From the NCBI RefSeq assembly GCF_019654975.1, contig NZ_BPEW01000014.1, forward strand, positions 42,390 to 106,389: a DNA stretch of 64,000 nt. The letters are read 5' to 3'. Positions 9,988 to 18,982 of the stretch are shown here, in pieces. The position numbers and the translations under genes were made by a program. The notes beneath the pieces are model-generated. The model had not been told where the DNA came from and searched no databases. It saw nothing but the letters and a program-made list of their open reading frames with translations. The DNA is from Shewanella sp. c952 (lineage in GTDB: Bacteria; Pseudomonadota; Gammaproteobacteria; Enterobacterales; Shewanellaceae). Numbering within the stretch: position 1 is the first letter of the stretch; each line of letters starts with the position of its first letter.

Positions 9988-10373
9988 TCCCTAATGAGTG
10001 AAATTAGTCAAAAAGTGATCTTGATCAATATTTCAACACCAAGTAGTGTAGGAACTGATAACAACGATATTTTGTTATATCCGAGCGATTTAGTCGTCGG
10101 TCTTTATGTATGGACTGTAGATCCTTTAAGAGTATATGAAGACTGAGATCGGCCTGATATATTTCAGCCGTAGGTGCCAAAGTGGTTACACTAACCAGTA
10201 AACAATACTGGAAATAAATAAAGTCTTATCGATAGTCGACACAAAACGACACGATAGACAAACCACTCGTGTACTTTGAAGTCATCGTTGCTTTTTTGGG
10301 AACTGAAGAGTTTACATAGAGCAGAGACTTACTGTGTGACTCTTCTTTGTCTTGTTGACAGAGGAGAAGTCTA
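9988..10373 (+). other. Long 5' region of the cytochrome oxidase operon
   Basis: About 385 bases without a gene. It holds an FNR/CRP-like palindrome (10015-10028) and, near the coxB start, a possible hairpin between GAAGAGT (around 10306) and ACTCTTC (around 10340). A strong GAGGAG ribosome-binding site (10361-10366) precedes the coxB GTG. No small ORF convinces me. Confidence 0.5.
10015..10028. promoter_or_regulatory. FNR/EtrA- or CRP-like operator upstream of coxB
   Basis: GTGATCTTGATCAA matches the FNR consensus TTGAT-N4-ATCAA at nine of ten fixed positions. Control of an aerobic oxidase by an oxygen-responsive FNR homologue or by CRP would make sense, but the site is predicted by eye only. 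Confidence 0.45.
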
Positions 10374-11933
10374 GTGAAGCAATTGTTGTATTGTGTGTTG
10401 GCGCTAATATTTACGCCTGCACTTTTTGCATCAGAAATGCCACTTAATATGACAGAGGGCGTGACGGCGATCAGTGAACAGGTTTATAGCCTACACATGA
10501 TCATCCTTTACATCTGTTGTGCTATTGGCTTGGTTGTTTTTGGCGTGATGATTTATGCCATGATCAACCACCGCAAATCAAAAGGCGCAGTCGCCGCCAA
10601 CTTTCATGAAAGTACTAAAGTCGAAATATTGTGGACTGTAGTGCCTTTTATTATTCTTATCATCATGGCTATTCCTGCAACCAAAACATTGATTGCTATG
10701 GAAGATCCAAGTAATGCTGATTTAACCATTAAGATCACTGGTTCGCAATGGAAGTGGCATTACAGTTACTTTGACCAAGACGTTGAATTTTATAGTTTGA
10801 TGTCCACACCTCGAGCACAAATAGAGGGCACCGAGACTAAAGGTGAACACTACCTTCTTGAGGTAGATAAACCCCTTGTACTCCCTATCAATCGCAAAGT
10901 ACGCTTCTTAATGACATCCGAAGACGTTATTCACTCATGGTGGGTACCTGCTTTTGCTGTTAAAAAAGATGCTAACCCCGGCTTCATCAATGAAGCTTGG
11001 ACTCGAATCGATAAACCCGGTGTATACCGTGGTCAATGTGCCGAGCTATGTGGTAAAGACCATGGCTTTATGCCGATTGTTGTGGAAGCTGTCTCTGAAG
11101 AGGATTTTGACAAGTGGTTGATTGCGCAGCAACAGCAAGCGAGTAATGCTGCAGCCGAGGCAGAAGCGGCGCTGTCAAAAACCTTAGGAATGGACGAGCT
11201 GATGGCTCAAGGCGAGCAGATTTATCTGGCTCGATGTGCGGCTTGCCACCAACCCAATGGTGCTGGCCTACCCGGTGTCTTCCCATCCCTCATTGGCAGC
11301 CCGGTTATCAAAGGCGCGGTATCAGGTCATATCGATATCGTACTTCATGGTAAACCGGGTACTGCAATGCAAGCCTTTGCAAAACAACTTACCGCGACAG
11401 AGATTGCAGCAGTAGTCACCTATGAACGTAATGCTTGGGGCAATAATTCGGGCGATACAGTACAGGCCGCAGATGTCAGTTCGGCTAACTCAGTTCCAGC
11501 AGCCTCTGAAGATACCCCCGCGGTTCCCGTTACGTTGCCAGCAACGCTTCCTGATACAGAGCTAGCGGCATCGACCGCAAATGAAACTGTTAAGGACGTC
11601 AAAGCGGCCGTGTTAGACGATTTGAGCATGGATGAACTCATGGCCATGGGCGAAAAAGTTTACATGATCAAGTGCGTAGCTTGTCATCAGGCAGCAGGCA
11701 CAGGCTTACCCGGCGCATTCCCGTCTTTAATTGCTAGTCCAATCATTACCGGCCCTGTAACAGATCATCTTGATATTGTTATTAATGGAAAACCAGGTAC
11801 GGCAATGCAGGCATTCAGTTCACAACTGACGCCACAGGAGCTTGCAGCTGTTGTGACCTATGAGCGTAATGCTTGGGGTAATAACTCGGGTGATGCTGTT
11901 CAAGCGTCTGATGTTGATGGCCACGGAAAGTAA
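10374..11933 (+). CDS. coxB: Cytochrome c oxidase subunit II with two haem c domains
   Basis: This 519-residue protein starts at GTG after a GAGGAG site. A signal peptide and two membrane helices (about residues 40-62 and 85-105) lead to the CuA cupredoxin domain, with ligands His near HSWWVP and C222-x3-C226-x3-H230-x2-M233 (CAELCGKDHGFM). Two cytochrome c domains follow: CAACH at 288-292 and CVACH at 434-438. They are clearly duplicated, sharing YERNAWGNNSGD and HGKPGTAMQAF/NGKPGTAMQAF blocks, joined by an Ala/Pro/Thr-rich linker. caa3 oxidases usually carry one fused cytochrome c, so the doubled domain is notable. It passes electrons to CuA and then subunit I. Confidence 0.95.
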   Translation: MKQLLYCVLALIFTPALFASEMPLNMTEGVTAISEQVYSLHMIILYICCAIGLVVFGVMIYAMINHRKSKGAVAANFHESTKVEILWTVVPFIILIIMAIPATKTLIAMEDPSNADLTIKITGSQWKWHYSYFDQDVEFYSLMSTPRAQIEGTETKGEHYLLEVDKPLVLPINRKVRFLMTSEDVIHSWWVPAFAVKKDANPGFINEAWTRIDKPGVYRGQCAELCGKDHGFMPIVVEAVSEEDFDKWLIAQQQQASNAAAEAEAALSKTLGMDELMAQGEQIYLARCAACHQPNGAGLPGVFPSLIGSPVIKGAVSGHIDIVLHGKPGTAMQAFAKQLTATEIAAVVTYERNAWGNNSGDTVQAADVSSANSVPAASEDTPAVPVTLPATLPDTELAASTANETVKDVKAAVLDDLSMDELMAMGEKVYMIKCVACHQAAGTGLPGAFPSLIASPIITGPVTDHLDIVINGKPGTAMQAFSSQLTPQELAAVVTYERNAWGNNSGDAVQASDVDGHGK

Positions 11934-11942
11934 GGGATTAAA

Positions 11943-13544
11943 ATGAGCACTATTACTCAAGATTCGCCAGCCGCTCAGGACGATCACCATGATGACCATC
12001 ATGGGGCGCCAAAAGGCATTATGCGCTGGATATTAACCACTAACCACAAAGATATCGGCACGCTCTACCTATGGTTCAGTTTTATTATGTTCCTTACCGG
12101 TGGCGCGATGGCGATGGTTATTCGAGCTGAGTTATTTCAGCCGGGATTACAACTGGTAGAGCCTAATTTTTTCAATCAGATGACCACAGTTCACGGCTTA
12201 GTTATGGTCTTTGGGGCGGTGATGCCGGCCTTTACGGGCTTAGCTAACTGGCTTATCCCAATGATGATCGGCGCGCCTGATATGGCACTACCGCGCATGA
12301 ACAACTGGAGTTTTTGGATCCTACCGTTTGCGTTTGCCATTCTGTTAAGTTCTTTGTTTATGGAAGGTGGCGGGCCTAACTTTGGTTGGACTTTCTATGC
12401 TCCATTATCAACGACTTATAGCCCTGACAGCACTGCTCTATTCGTGTTTTCAGTACATATCATGGGCATGAGCTCGATTATGGGCGCAATTAACGTTGTG
12501 GTGACCATCGTCAATATGCGTGCTCCAGGCATGACATGGATGAAGCTACCGCTGTTTGTATGGACCTGGTTGATCACCGCATTCCTGCTAATAGCGGTGA
12601 TGCCGGTATTAGCCGGAACTGTCACCATGGTATTAACCGATAAGTACTTCGCCACCAGCTTCTTCGACGCTGCAGGAGGTGGTGATCCAGTCATGTTCCA
12701 GCATATATTCTGGTTCTTTGGTCACCCTGAAGTTTACATTATGATTTTACCGTCCTTCGGTATTATCTCCGCCATTGTTCCCGCCTTCAGTCGTAAGCCT
12801 TTGTTTGGTTATGCCTCTATGGTGTACGCCACAGCCAGTATTGCGGTGTTGTCGTTCTTAGTTTGGGCGCATCATATGTTTACCACGGGGATGCCGGTGT
12901 TCGCCGAACTCTTCTTCATGTATTGCACCATGCTTATCGCAGTACCGACTGGCGTTAAGGTATTTAACTGGGTCGCGACTATGTGGCGTGGGTCGATTAG
13001 TTTTGAAACACCAATGCTATTTGCAGTGGCATTTATTATCCTGTTTACCATCGGCGGTTTTTCAGGGCTAATGCTGGCGATTACCCCCGCTGATTTTCAA
13101 TACCACGATACCTACTTTGTGGTGGCGCATTTCCACTATGTATTGGTAACCGGCGCGATATTTTCCATTATGGCTGCAGCGTACTACTGGCTGCCAAAAT
13201 GGACTGGCAACATGTATAGCGAGAGTTTGGGTCGCTGGCACTTCTGGTGCTCGGTTATCTCGGTAAACGTACTGTTTTTCCCAATGCACTTCTTGGGACT
13301 TGCAGGTATGCCTCGTCGAATACCTGATTACGCTATTCAGTTTGCAGATGTAAATCAGATCGTGTCGATTGGTGGCTTTGCCTTTGGATTGTCGCAGCTA
13401 ATCTTTTTAGCTGTAGTGATCAAATGTATTCGTGGCGGCGAAAAAGCCCCAGCCAAACCATGGGATGGCGCAGAAGGATTGGAATGGACAATACCAAGCC
13501 CAGCGCCTTACCACTCGTTTACAACACCACCTGAGGTGAAGTAA
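11943..13544 (+). CDS. coxA: Cytochrome c oxidase subunit I
   Basis: At 533 residues it is a full-length 12-helix haem-copper oxidase core. Visible signatures are TTVHGLVMVF (haem a ligand His), HPEVYIMILP with the cross-linked His/Tyr of CuB, WAHHMFTTG (CuB histidines) and HDTYFVVAHFHYVL (haem a3 and haem a histidines). The N-terminus is rich in His/Asp (DDHHDDHHG). It reduces O2 to water and pumps protons. It lies 9 bases after coxB and 2 bases before cox11. Confidence 0.98.
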   Translation: MSTITQDSPAAQDDHHDDHHGAPKGIMRWILTTNHKDIGTLYLWFSFIMFLTGGAMAMVIRAELFQPGLQLVEPNFFNQMTTVHGLVMVFGAVMPAFTGLANWLIPMMIGAPDMALPRMNNWSFWILPFAFAILLSSLFMEGGGPNFGWTFYAPLSTTYSPDSTALFVFSVHIMGMSSIMGAINVVVTIVNMRAPGMTWMKLPLFVWTWLITAFLLIAVMPVLAGTVTMVLTDKYFATSFFDAAGGGDPVMFQHIFWFFGHPEVYIMILPSFGIISAIVPAFSRKPLFGYASMVYATASIAVLSFLVWAHHMFTTGMPVFAELFFMYCTMLIAVPTGVKVFNWVATMWRGSISFETPMLFAVAFIILFTIGGFSGLMLAITPADFQYHDTYFVVAHFHYVLVTGAIFSIMAAAYYWLPKWTGNMYSESLGRWHFWCSVISVNVLFFPMHFLGLAGMPRRIPDYAIQFADVNQIVSIGGFAFGLSQLIFLAVVIKCIRGGEKAPAKPWDGAEGLEWTIPSPAPYHSFTTPPEVK

Positions 13545-13546
13545 AA

Positions 13547-14116
13547 ATGAGCCAGCCACAGAGCAAATCAAACCGAAAGTTAATTACCATGCTGCTATTA
13601 GGCGCTGTGGGAATGTTTGGCTTCGGCTTTGCTCTCGTGCCGCTGTATGACGTGCTATGCGACACGCTGGGTATTAACGGCAAGACCCAAAGTACCGCCA
13701 GTGTTTATAAGCCCGTTACGGTAGATAAAAATAGAACAGTCACCATTGAGTTTGTTTCCCAAGTACAAAGCGACATGCCTTGGGAGTTCAAGCCTCAAAT
13801 GAACAGTATGCAAGTTCACCCTGGAGAACTTATTCGCACTCACTTTGTTGCTAAGAATTTGTCGGCGAAACATATTGTCGGCCAAGCAATACCGTCGGTG
13901 TCGCCAGGGCAAGGGGCTGCCTATTTTAATAAAACAGAGTGCTTCTGTTTTAATCAGCAAGTATTAGCGGCGACAGCTACTGCCGATCTACCACTTATCT
14001 TTTACGTGGACCCTGAATTACCGGACTCCATCTCTACCTTGACCCTCTCTTATACCCTCTACAATATTACCGATAAAAGTTATGCCGGTAGCGTAGAGCA
14101 AGGAGCTGCAAGATGA
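13547..14116 (+). CDS. ctaG: Cytochrome c oxidase assembly protein CtaG/Cox11
   Basis: This 189-residue protein has a single N-terminal membrane helix and a periplasmic immunoglobulin-like domain. The copper-binding motif CFCF is present in KTECFCFNQQ (residues about 127-136), and VPLYDVLCDTLGINGKT follows the helix as in all Cox11 proteins. It delivers copper to the CuB centre of subunit I. Its stop overlaps the ATG of a small ORF. Confidence 0.96.
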   Translation: MSQPQSKSNRKLITMLLLGAVGMFGFGFALVPLYDVLCDTLGINGKTQSTASVYKPVTVDKNRTVTIEFVSQVQSDMPWEFKPQMNSMQVHPGELIRTHFVAKNLSAKHIVGQAIPSVSPGQGAAYFNKTECFCFNQQVLAATATADLPLIFYVDPELPDSISTLTLSYTLYNITDKSYAGSVEQGAAR

Positions 14117-14247
14117 CATTTATTCAGCAACAAAATCACTATTTGCCCTTAAAAAGTCGTAGGCAAAATAAACAGTTAATTTCTACCCTAGCCAACTCTA
14201 CTACTCTTTACTCTATGGTTGAGAAAGGAGATAAAAATGACGACTAA
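14113..14247 (+). CDS. Possible 44-residue protein between cox11 and coxC
   Basis: An ORF of 44 codons starts with an ATG overlapping the cox11 stop (ATGA) and ends 11 bases inside coxC. The peptide starts MTFIQQQNHYLPLKSRRQNK and has no membrane segment. The coxC ribosome-binding site lies inside it, so its main role may be to couple translation of cox11 to coxC. I do not recognise the peptide; it may be a real small protein or just a coupling leader. Confidence 0.35.
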   Translation: MTFIQQQNHYLPLKSRRQNKQLISTLANSTTLYSMVEKGDKNDD

Positions 14248-15112
14248 ACACGAACCCTATTATGTACCAGCACAAAGTGCCTGGCCGATTATCGGTGCAA
14301 TCGGGCTGTTTCTTATCGCTTTCGGCGCCGGTAGCTTCGTATCTGAACTAAATAGTGAAGGCGGTATCGGCGGCTATATCTTATTAGCTGGAATTGCCGT
14401 AATTATTTTTATGATCTTCGGTTGGTTTAGAACTGTTATTGCAGAATCAATGGCAGGTCTCTATTCAAAACAGATGGATCGTTCATTTAGACAAGGGATG
14501 AGCTGGTTTATCTTCTCTGAGGTGATGTTTTTTGCCGCGTTTTTCGGTGCGCTATTTTACGCCAGAATGATTGCGATTCCATGGCTTGGCGGCGCATCCA
14601 ACAATGCCATGACCCACGAAGTACTGTGGCCAACATTTGAAGCGGTTTGGCCACTTGTCACCACGCCTGATGGCACTACGACCGAAGCGATGGGCTGGAC
14701 AGGTTTACCGCTATACAACACCCTTATTCTGCTGACATCATCTGTGACACTGCACTTTGCCCATGTAGGGCTTGAAAAAAACAAGCGTCAGGCACTAACC
14801 GCCTGGTTAGCATTGACCATTGTGTTGGGTATCGGTTTTTTATTCTTGCAAGCTGAAGAGTATATCCATGCCTATCAAGAGATGGGGCTAACACTCGAAT
14901 CTGGCGTTTACGGCAATACCTTCTTTCTACTAACCGGTTTTCACGGTATGCACGTGACGTTAGGCACCGTATTTCTGATTGTGTTGTTTTTCAGGGTACT
15001 GAAAGGCCATTTCAGCCCCGAACATCACTTTGCGTTCCAAGCGGGTAGTTGGTATTGGCACTTTGTTGATGTAGTTTGGTTGTGCCTATTTATATTTGTT
15101 TATGTGCTTTAA
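14237..15112 (+). CDS. coxC: Cytochrome c oxidase subunit III
   Basis: The 291-residue polytopic protein has the subunit III features SWFIFSEVMFFAAFFGALFYAR, a glutamate-bearing QAEEYIHAY segment, GFHGMHVTLGT and the C-terminal WYWHFVDVVWLCLFIFVYVL. ATG 14237 is preceded by AAAGGAG at correct spacing; a TTG 18 bases earlier is less likely. Subunit III stabilises the catalytic core in the inner membrane. Confidence 0.97.
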   Translation: MTTKHEPYYVPAQSAWPIIGAIGLFLIAFGAGSFVSELNSEGGIGGYILLAGIAVIIFMIFGWFRTVIAESMAGLYSKQMDRSFRQGMSWFIFSEVMFFAAFFGALFYARMIAIPWLGGASNNAMTHEVLWPTFEAVWPLVTTPDGTTTEAMGWTGLPLYNTLILLTSSVTLHFAHVGLEKNKRQALTAWLALTIVLGIGFLFLQAEEYIHAYQEMGLTLESGVYGNTFFLLTGFHGMHVTLGTVFLIVLFFRVLKGHFSPEHHFAFQAGSWYWHFVDVVWLCLFIFVYVL

Positions 15113-15140
15113 CAGCAATTAATAGCACACGGGTGGTTGA

Positions 15141-15359
15141 CTAATAAGGTCTGGGGTTTGGCGCAATAACCCCGGTCGCTAAGGCCACTAGCAGTAACAT
15201 AATGACCAGCACAGAGAAGAGTACCCGTCGGCCTAGATATTGGCTCATGGGTACACTCTTTTCACCTTTAACCATCACAAATAGGGCTCTCGCTAAATTA
15301 ACCAATATGAACAGCAGTAGTAGTACTAAAACCAGTTTAAAAACAAATAGCATATTCAT
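15141..15359 (-). CDS. DUF2909 twin-transmembrane protein
   Basis: A 72-residue protein with two membrane helices (KLVLVLLLLFILVNLARAL and LFSVLVIMLLLVALATGVI) around the loop SVPMSQYLGRR, ending APNPRPY. This is the DUF2909 pattern commonly encoded between coxC and surf1, on the opposite strand. ATG 15359 has a GGAG site 8 bases upstream; longer forms lack one. It probably helps oxidase biogenesis, but this is association only. Its 5' part is antisense to the start of surf1. Confidence 0.75.
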   Translation of the reverse strand: MNMLFVFKLVLVLLLLFILVNLARALFVMVKGEKSVPMSQYLGRRVLFSVLVIMLLLVALATGVIAPNPRPY

Positions 15360-16104
15360 TAAATCTCCAAAAATTGGGGCTTTAGGCATTTGGTTGTTTA
15401 TCGTACTTTCTACTTTGATGGTGTTTACAATTTTGGTCAAGCTTGGTTTTTGGCAGCTTGAACGGGCAGAGCAGAAACAGCAATGGCAAGCAGCGCTAAG
15501 TCAACGACAAAACGCTAGCGTACTGACTTATGAGCAACTCCTCGCTCACCTTGGCAATGACAACCTAACTGGCTACAAACTGAGTACTCACGTCACGCCC
15601 ATTCTGCAGCAAGTATTTCTTTTAGATAACCAAACCGTTAACGGTAGAGTTGGCTATTTAGCCTATCAAGCATTTGAGGTCGCGCCAGATAAACCATGGT
15701 TATTAGTCGAATTAGGCTTTGAGGCGGGAAGTATTGATCGCTCAATGCTGCCTAACGTTGCAGCGCTAACAAGTCCTTTAGCGTTAAGCGGGCGTGTCTA
15801 CCAAAAACAGATGAATCCGATGAGTTCAGAGCTCATGGCCGAAACAGGCTCACCTATACGGATCCAAAATTTAAACATAGAGCAGCTTGCGCTGTTAATT
15901 GATAAGCCACTGCTGCCAGTCGTGCTGCAACCCAATAATATTCCAGGTGATAGTCGTATTCATCCATGGCAACCGATTCCATTATCAGCACAAAAACATC
16001 AAGGATATGCAGTGCAGTGGTTCAGTATGGCCGGAGTATTTGCAGTTATCATGCTCTTTTTGTTTTTTCGTAAATTAAAACAACAAGATAATCATAAAAA
16101 TTAA
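15307..16104 (+). CDS. SURF1-family oxidase assembly protein
   Basis: The core protein has two flanking membrane helices, the first after KSPKIGALGIWLF and the second near AVQWFSMAGVFAVIMLFLFF, around a soluble domain with FWQLERAEQK and GLVEL-like (LLVELGFEAG) segments, as in SURF1. SURF1 assists haem a insertion into subunit I. The start is uncertain: ATG 15307 has no good ribosome-binding site and the segment up to 15359 is antisense to the DUF2909 gene. The conserved protein begins near 15360, so an ATT or ATA start there is possible. Confidence 0.85.
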   Translation: MNSSSSTKTSLKTNSIFIKSPKIGALGIWLFIVLSTLMVFTILVKLGFWQLERAEQKQQWQAALSQRQNASVLTYEQLLAHLGNDNLTGYKLSTHVTPILQQVFLLDNQTVNGRVGYLAYQAFEVAPDKPWLLVELGFEAGSIDRSMLPNVAALTSPLALSGRVYQKQMNPMSSELMAETGSPIRIQNLNIEQLALLIDKPLLPVVLQPNNIPGDSRIHPWQPIPLSAQKHQGYAVQWFSMAGVFAVIMLFLFFRKLKQQDNHKN

Positions 16105-16317
16105 AAACTGACATGGCTATTGCTAAGGCAGAATAGACCATGTAGGTTAGAAAATATGCATCCTAGCCGTTCCGGGATGTACTGATATTAAGCTGTTCAC
16201 GATTACCGTCGTTTTGCTTATTACCTTAGCTGTATTGGTAATGCATGCTGACAAGACCTCATAAAGGTACTGCAGCAATAAGGTAACGTGGTACCCAAAT
16301 AATACAGAGGAGATGGA

Positions 16318-16863
16318 ATGAACTCCCCCAAAAAGAACGGCAAGAAAACACTACTATTACTACTTTTGGCTTTTGCGGTACCCGTTATTGCTGCCAAACT
16401 GATTTTAAGTTTTGGACTGTATAATGGTGGAGCAACCAACAAGGGCGAGCTGCTTGAAGTCGGTATGAACTACCAAAGCTTAGATATGACAAACCCTCAA
16501 CCTAGAGAGTGGCAATTGTTGTATCAACTGCCCCCGATTTGCGACACAACCTGTTTAGATAGACTCTATATTTTACAGCAAAGCCATATTGCAATGGGTC
16601 GAAATCAAGACCGCGTGCATACCATCATTATGCTTGATGAAAACAGTGACAGCTCAGCACTATCCTCATTCGATTTTATGACTGCAACGCCAACACCTGC
16701 GCTCACTCAACTACTCAAAGATCAACAGTTTGTCGTCGTTGATCCCCTAGGTAGCATGGTCATGAGTTACCCAATCACCACCAGTCATCAGGCTCAAATA
16801 ATGCAGGGTAAGGCAATTGTGGCTGACTTAAGAAAGATGCTTAAGCTTTCGAGGATCGGCTAA
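16318..16863 (+). CDS. Membrane-anchored protein of the cytochrome oxidase cluster
   Basis: This 181-residue protein has one N-terminal membrane anchor (LLLLLLAFAVPVIAAKLIL) and a periplasmic domain with a CxxxC pair (PPICDTTCLDRLYILQQ), arranged much like the SCO/thioredoxin-fold copper proteins. Proteins of this kind sit in the same place in Shewanella oxidase clusters. A copper-thiol or redox role in oxidase assembly is plausible but inferred. The start has a strong AGAGGAG site. The stop overlaps the ATG of a decayed ctaA start copy. Confidence 0.7.
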   Translation: MNSPKKNGKKTLLLLLLAFAVPVIAAKLILSFGLYNGGATNKGELLEVGMNYQSLDMTNPQPREWQLLYQLPPICDTTCLDRLYILQQSHIAMGRNQDRVHTIIMLDENSDSSALSSFDFMTATPTPALTQLLKDQQFVVVDPLGSMVMSYPITTSHQAQIMQGKAIVADLRKMLKLSRIG

Positions 16864-16988
16864 TGGATATAAAGCCGCTACTTAAGATCACTTTAGTTTT
16901 TACTCTGCCTGTAATTATGCATCAGTTGGCTTATACCTGCTTCTTTATGACAGATAACCAAAACATGGAGGTACTTAATGGATATTAA
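16863..16988 (+). pseudogene. Decayed duplicate of the ctaA gene start (41-codon ORF)
   Basis: The ATG overlaps the stop of the preceding gene. The first 15 residues ([15 protein letters not shown]) match the first 15 of ctaA 115 bases downstream ([15 protein letters not shown]) with one change, and similarity fades over the next ten (PVIMHQLAYT against CVIMMGAYT). Its stop lies 11 bases inside ctaA. It is either a fragment left by tandem duplication or a leader that couples ctaA translation to the upstream gene. Confidence 0.7.
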
Positions 16989-17961
16989 ACCTCTACTAAA
17001 AGTCACTTTAGTTTTTACTTTGTGCGTCATCATGATGGGAGCTTACACCCGTCTTTCAGATGCCGGTCTTGGCTGCCCAGATTGGCCTGGTTGCTATGGC
17101 ATGGTTAAAGTCCCAAGTGCGAGCCATGAACTCACAGCAGCAAAAGATGCCTTTCCAGAGTACACTGTAGAATCAGAAAAAGCCTGGCTTGAAATGATCC
17201 ATCGCTATATTGCCGGCACATTAGGGTTGATGGTGCTAGTCATTTTGATCATGAGCTTACGTAAAGCAGATGCTCCCAAAAAACTACCGATGTTTATTGC
17301 TGCATTAATCGTTTTTCAAGCGGCACTGGGGATGTGGACAGTCACCATGAAACTGATGCCAATTGTGGTGATGTCACATCTTATCGGTGGCTTTGCACTA
17401 TTCTCATTGCTCTTACTGCTCTACCTTCGCTGTAAGCCTTTACGAATACCGGGGGGGGACGCTCCCGCCAGAAAGCTATCAGCTTTCGCCTTAATGTGTA
17501 TTGGCGTGCTGTTATTACAGATCATCTTAGGTGGCTGGACCTCTTCTAACTACGCAGCTCTGGCTTGTACTTCATTACCTATTTGCGAGGGTAATTGGGT
17601 AGATAATCTCGACTTCAGTGCTGCTTTTTCACCATTCCAAGGCGATCATCCCAGCTATGAGTTTGGCGTATTAGATTACTCAGCTCGAATGACGATTCAT
17701 GTTGCCCATCGTATTGGCGCGATTATCACCGCGATAATGCTGCTTTGGTTAGCTTTCAATCTTATCACCAAAGCGCATTCAAAAATTATTCGTAATGCCG
17801 CTTGGTTATTAGCTGGGTTAGTGGTGTTGCAGGTCATTCTTGGTATTAGCAATGTAGTGTTACACCTACCTTTAGGAGTAGCGGTATCTCATAACGCGGG
17901 GGCAGCACTTCTGCTGCTGACATTGGTATTTATCAATTACGCCTTATGGCGAAAAGCATAG
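16978..17961 (+). CDS. ctaA: Haem A synthase (Cox15/CtaA)
   Basis: A 327-residue protein with about eight membrane helices. It shows the Cox15 N-terminal signature [21 protein letters not shown], the four conserved haem histidines ([36 protein letters not shown]) and the paired CxxxxxxC of the central loop ([12 protein letters not shown]). It oxidises haem O to haem A. It has a GGAGG site. An unusual run of eight G's (17451-17458) lies in the coding region. Together with cyoE just downstream it completes haem A synthesis. Confidence 0.96.
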   Translation: MDIKPLLKVTLVFTLCVIMMGAYTRLSDAGLGCPDWPGCYGMVKVPSASHELTAAKDAFPEYTVESEKAWLEMIHRYIAGTLGLMVLVILIMSLRKADAPKKLPMFIAALIVFQAALGMWTVTMKLMPIVVMSHLIGGFALFSLLLLLYLRCKPLRIPGGDAPARKLSAFALMCIGVLLLQIILGGWTSSNYAALACTSLPICEGNWVDNLDFSAAFSPFQGDHPSYEFGVLDYSARMTIHVAHRIGAIITAIMLLWLAFNLITKAHSKIIRNAAWLLAGLVVLQVILGISNVVLHLPLGVAVSHNAGAALLLLTLVFINYALWRKA

Positions 17962-18044
17962 CAACACTCTGCGATGAACAAATAATAAGTAAGCGGATTT
18001 CAACCCATTTAAGTGTGTCCAGTGAGGACAATGAGGTGCAAGCC

Positions 18045-18950
18045 ATGGAAAAACAAATAACCATAACCAGAGGCGCAGCAACACCACTAATCCAGTGGCG
18101 TGCCTATTACGAAATGACCAAGCCCAAAGTCGTCGCCTTAATGCTATTAACTGTGCTGGTAGGAATGTGCCTCGCCGTGCCAGGAACGGTGCCACTGCAG
18201 CCTCTCATCGCGGGTATGGCAGGCATTGGTATGATGGCTGGCGCTGCAGCGGCATTTAACCACCTTATCGATCGCCGCATTGACGGCTTGATGGCAAGAA
18301 CCTATAACCGCCCATTGCCCAAAGGCAAAGTCTCAATTGCCAAAGCGCTGATTTTCTCATTTGGCATTGGGATATTAGGCTTTGTTATTCTTTATGCTCT
18401 GGTCAATCCATTAACTGCATGGCTCACTTTTGCTAGCCTCATTGGTTATGCTGTGGTTTACACCGCCTACTTAAAGCGTGCAACGCCACAAAATATTGTG
18501 GTTGGCGGGCTTGCAGGAGCGATGCCGCCACTACTGGGTTGGACTTCAGTAACCGGCGAGTTTCACGGCAATGCGCTACTGTTGGTGATAATCATTTTTG
18601 CTTGGACCCCACCGCATTTTTGGGCGCTAGCTATTCACCGCAAAGCCGAGTACGCCAAAGTAGATATTCCCATGTTACCAGTTACCCATGGTGTTGAATT
18701 TACTAAAACCTGTATTTTCCTCTACACCATCTTACTTGCCATCGCTTGCTTGCTGCCTGTCCTAGTAGGTATGTGCGGCCCAGTGTATTTGGTCAGCTCT
18801 ACCCTATTAAGCGCAGGTTTTATCTATAAAGCATGGCAGCTTAAGTTTCACGAAACACCAGGTCTCGCGATGAACGTATTTAAGTTCTCAATCTATCACC
18901 TGATGCTGCTGTTTATTGCACTCTTGGTTGACCATTACTTGTGGGTCTAA
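18045..18950 (+). CDS. cyoE: Protoheme IX farnesyltransferase (haem O synthase)
   Basis: A UbiA-superfamily prenyltransferase with the first Asp-rich motif [15 protein letters not shown] and second motif in the [13 protein letters not shown] region, and the conserved [15 protein letters not shown] start. It attaches a farnesyl group to haem B to give haem O. ATG 18045 gives 301 residues, the family length, with a GAGGTG site. A longer form starting inside the end of ctaA (17946) is possible. The stop codon is immediately followed by TACCAA, part of a motif that recurs at other stop codons in the window. Confidence 0.95.
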   Translation: MEKQITITRGAATPLIQWRAYYEMTKPKVVALMLLTVLVGMCLAVPGTVPLQPLIAGMAGIGMMAGAAAAFNHLIDRRIDGLMARTYNRPLPKGKVSIAKALIFSFGIGILGFVILYALVNPLTAWLTFASLIGYAVVYTAYLKRATPQNIVVGGLAGAMPPLLGWTSVTGEFHGNALLLVIIIFAWTPPHFWALAIHRKAEYAKVDIPMLPVTHGVEFTKTCIFLYTILLAIACLLPVLVGMCGPVYLVSSTLLSAGFIYKAWQLKFHETPGLAMNVFKFSIYHLMLLFIALLVDHYLWV

Positions 18951-18982
18951 TACCAACGCCAGCTTAAGGAGAGGAAATTAAA

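Noticed and set aside
15202..15306. Longer N-terminus for surf1 (35 extra residues)
   Set aside because: The extra part is antisense to the whole DUF2909 loop, has no hydrophobic or signal character and would not fit the SURF1 family length.
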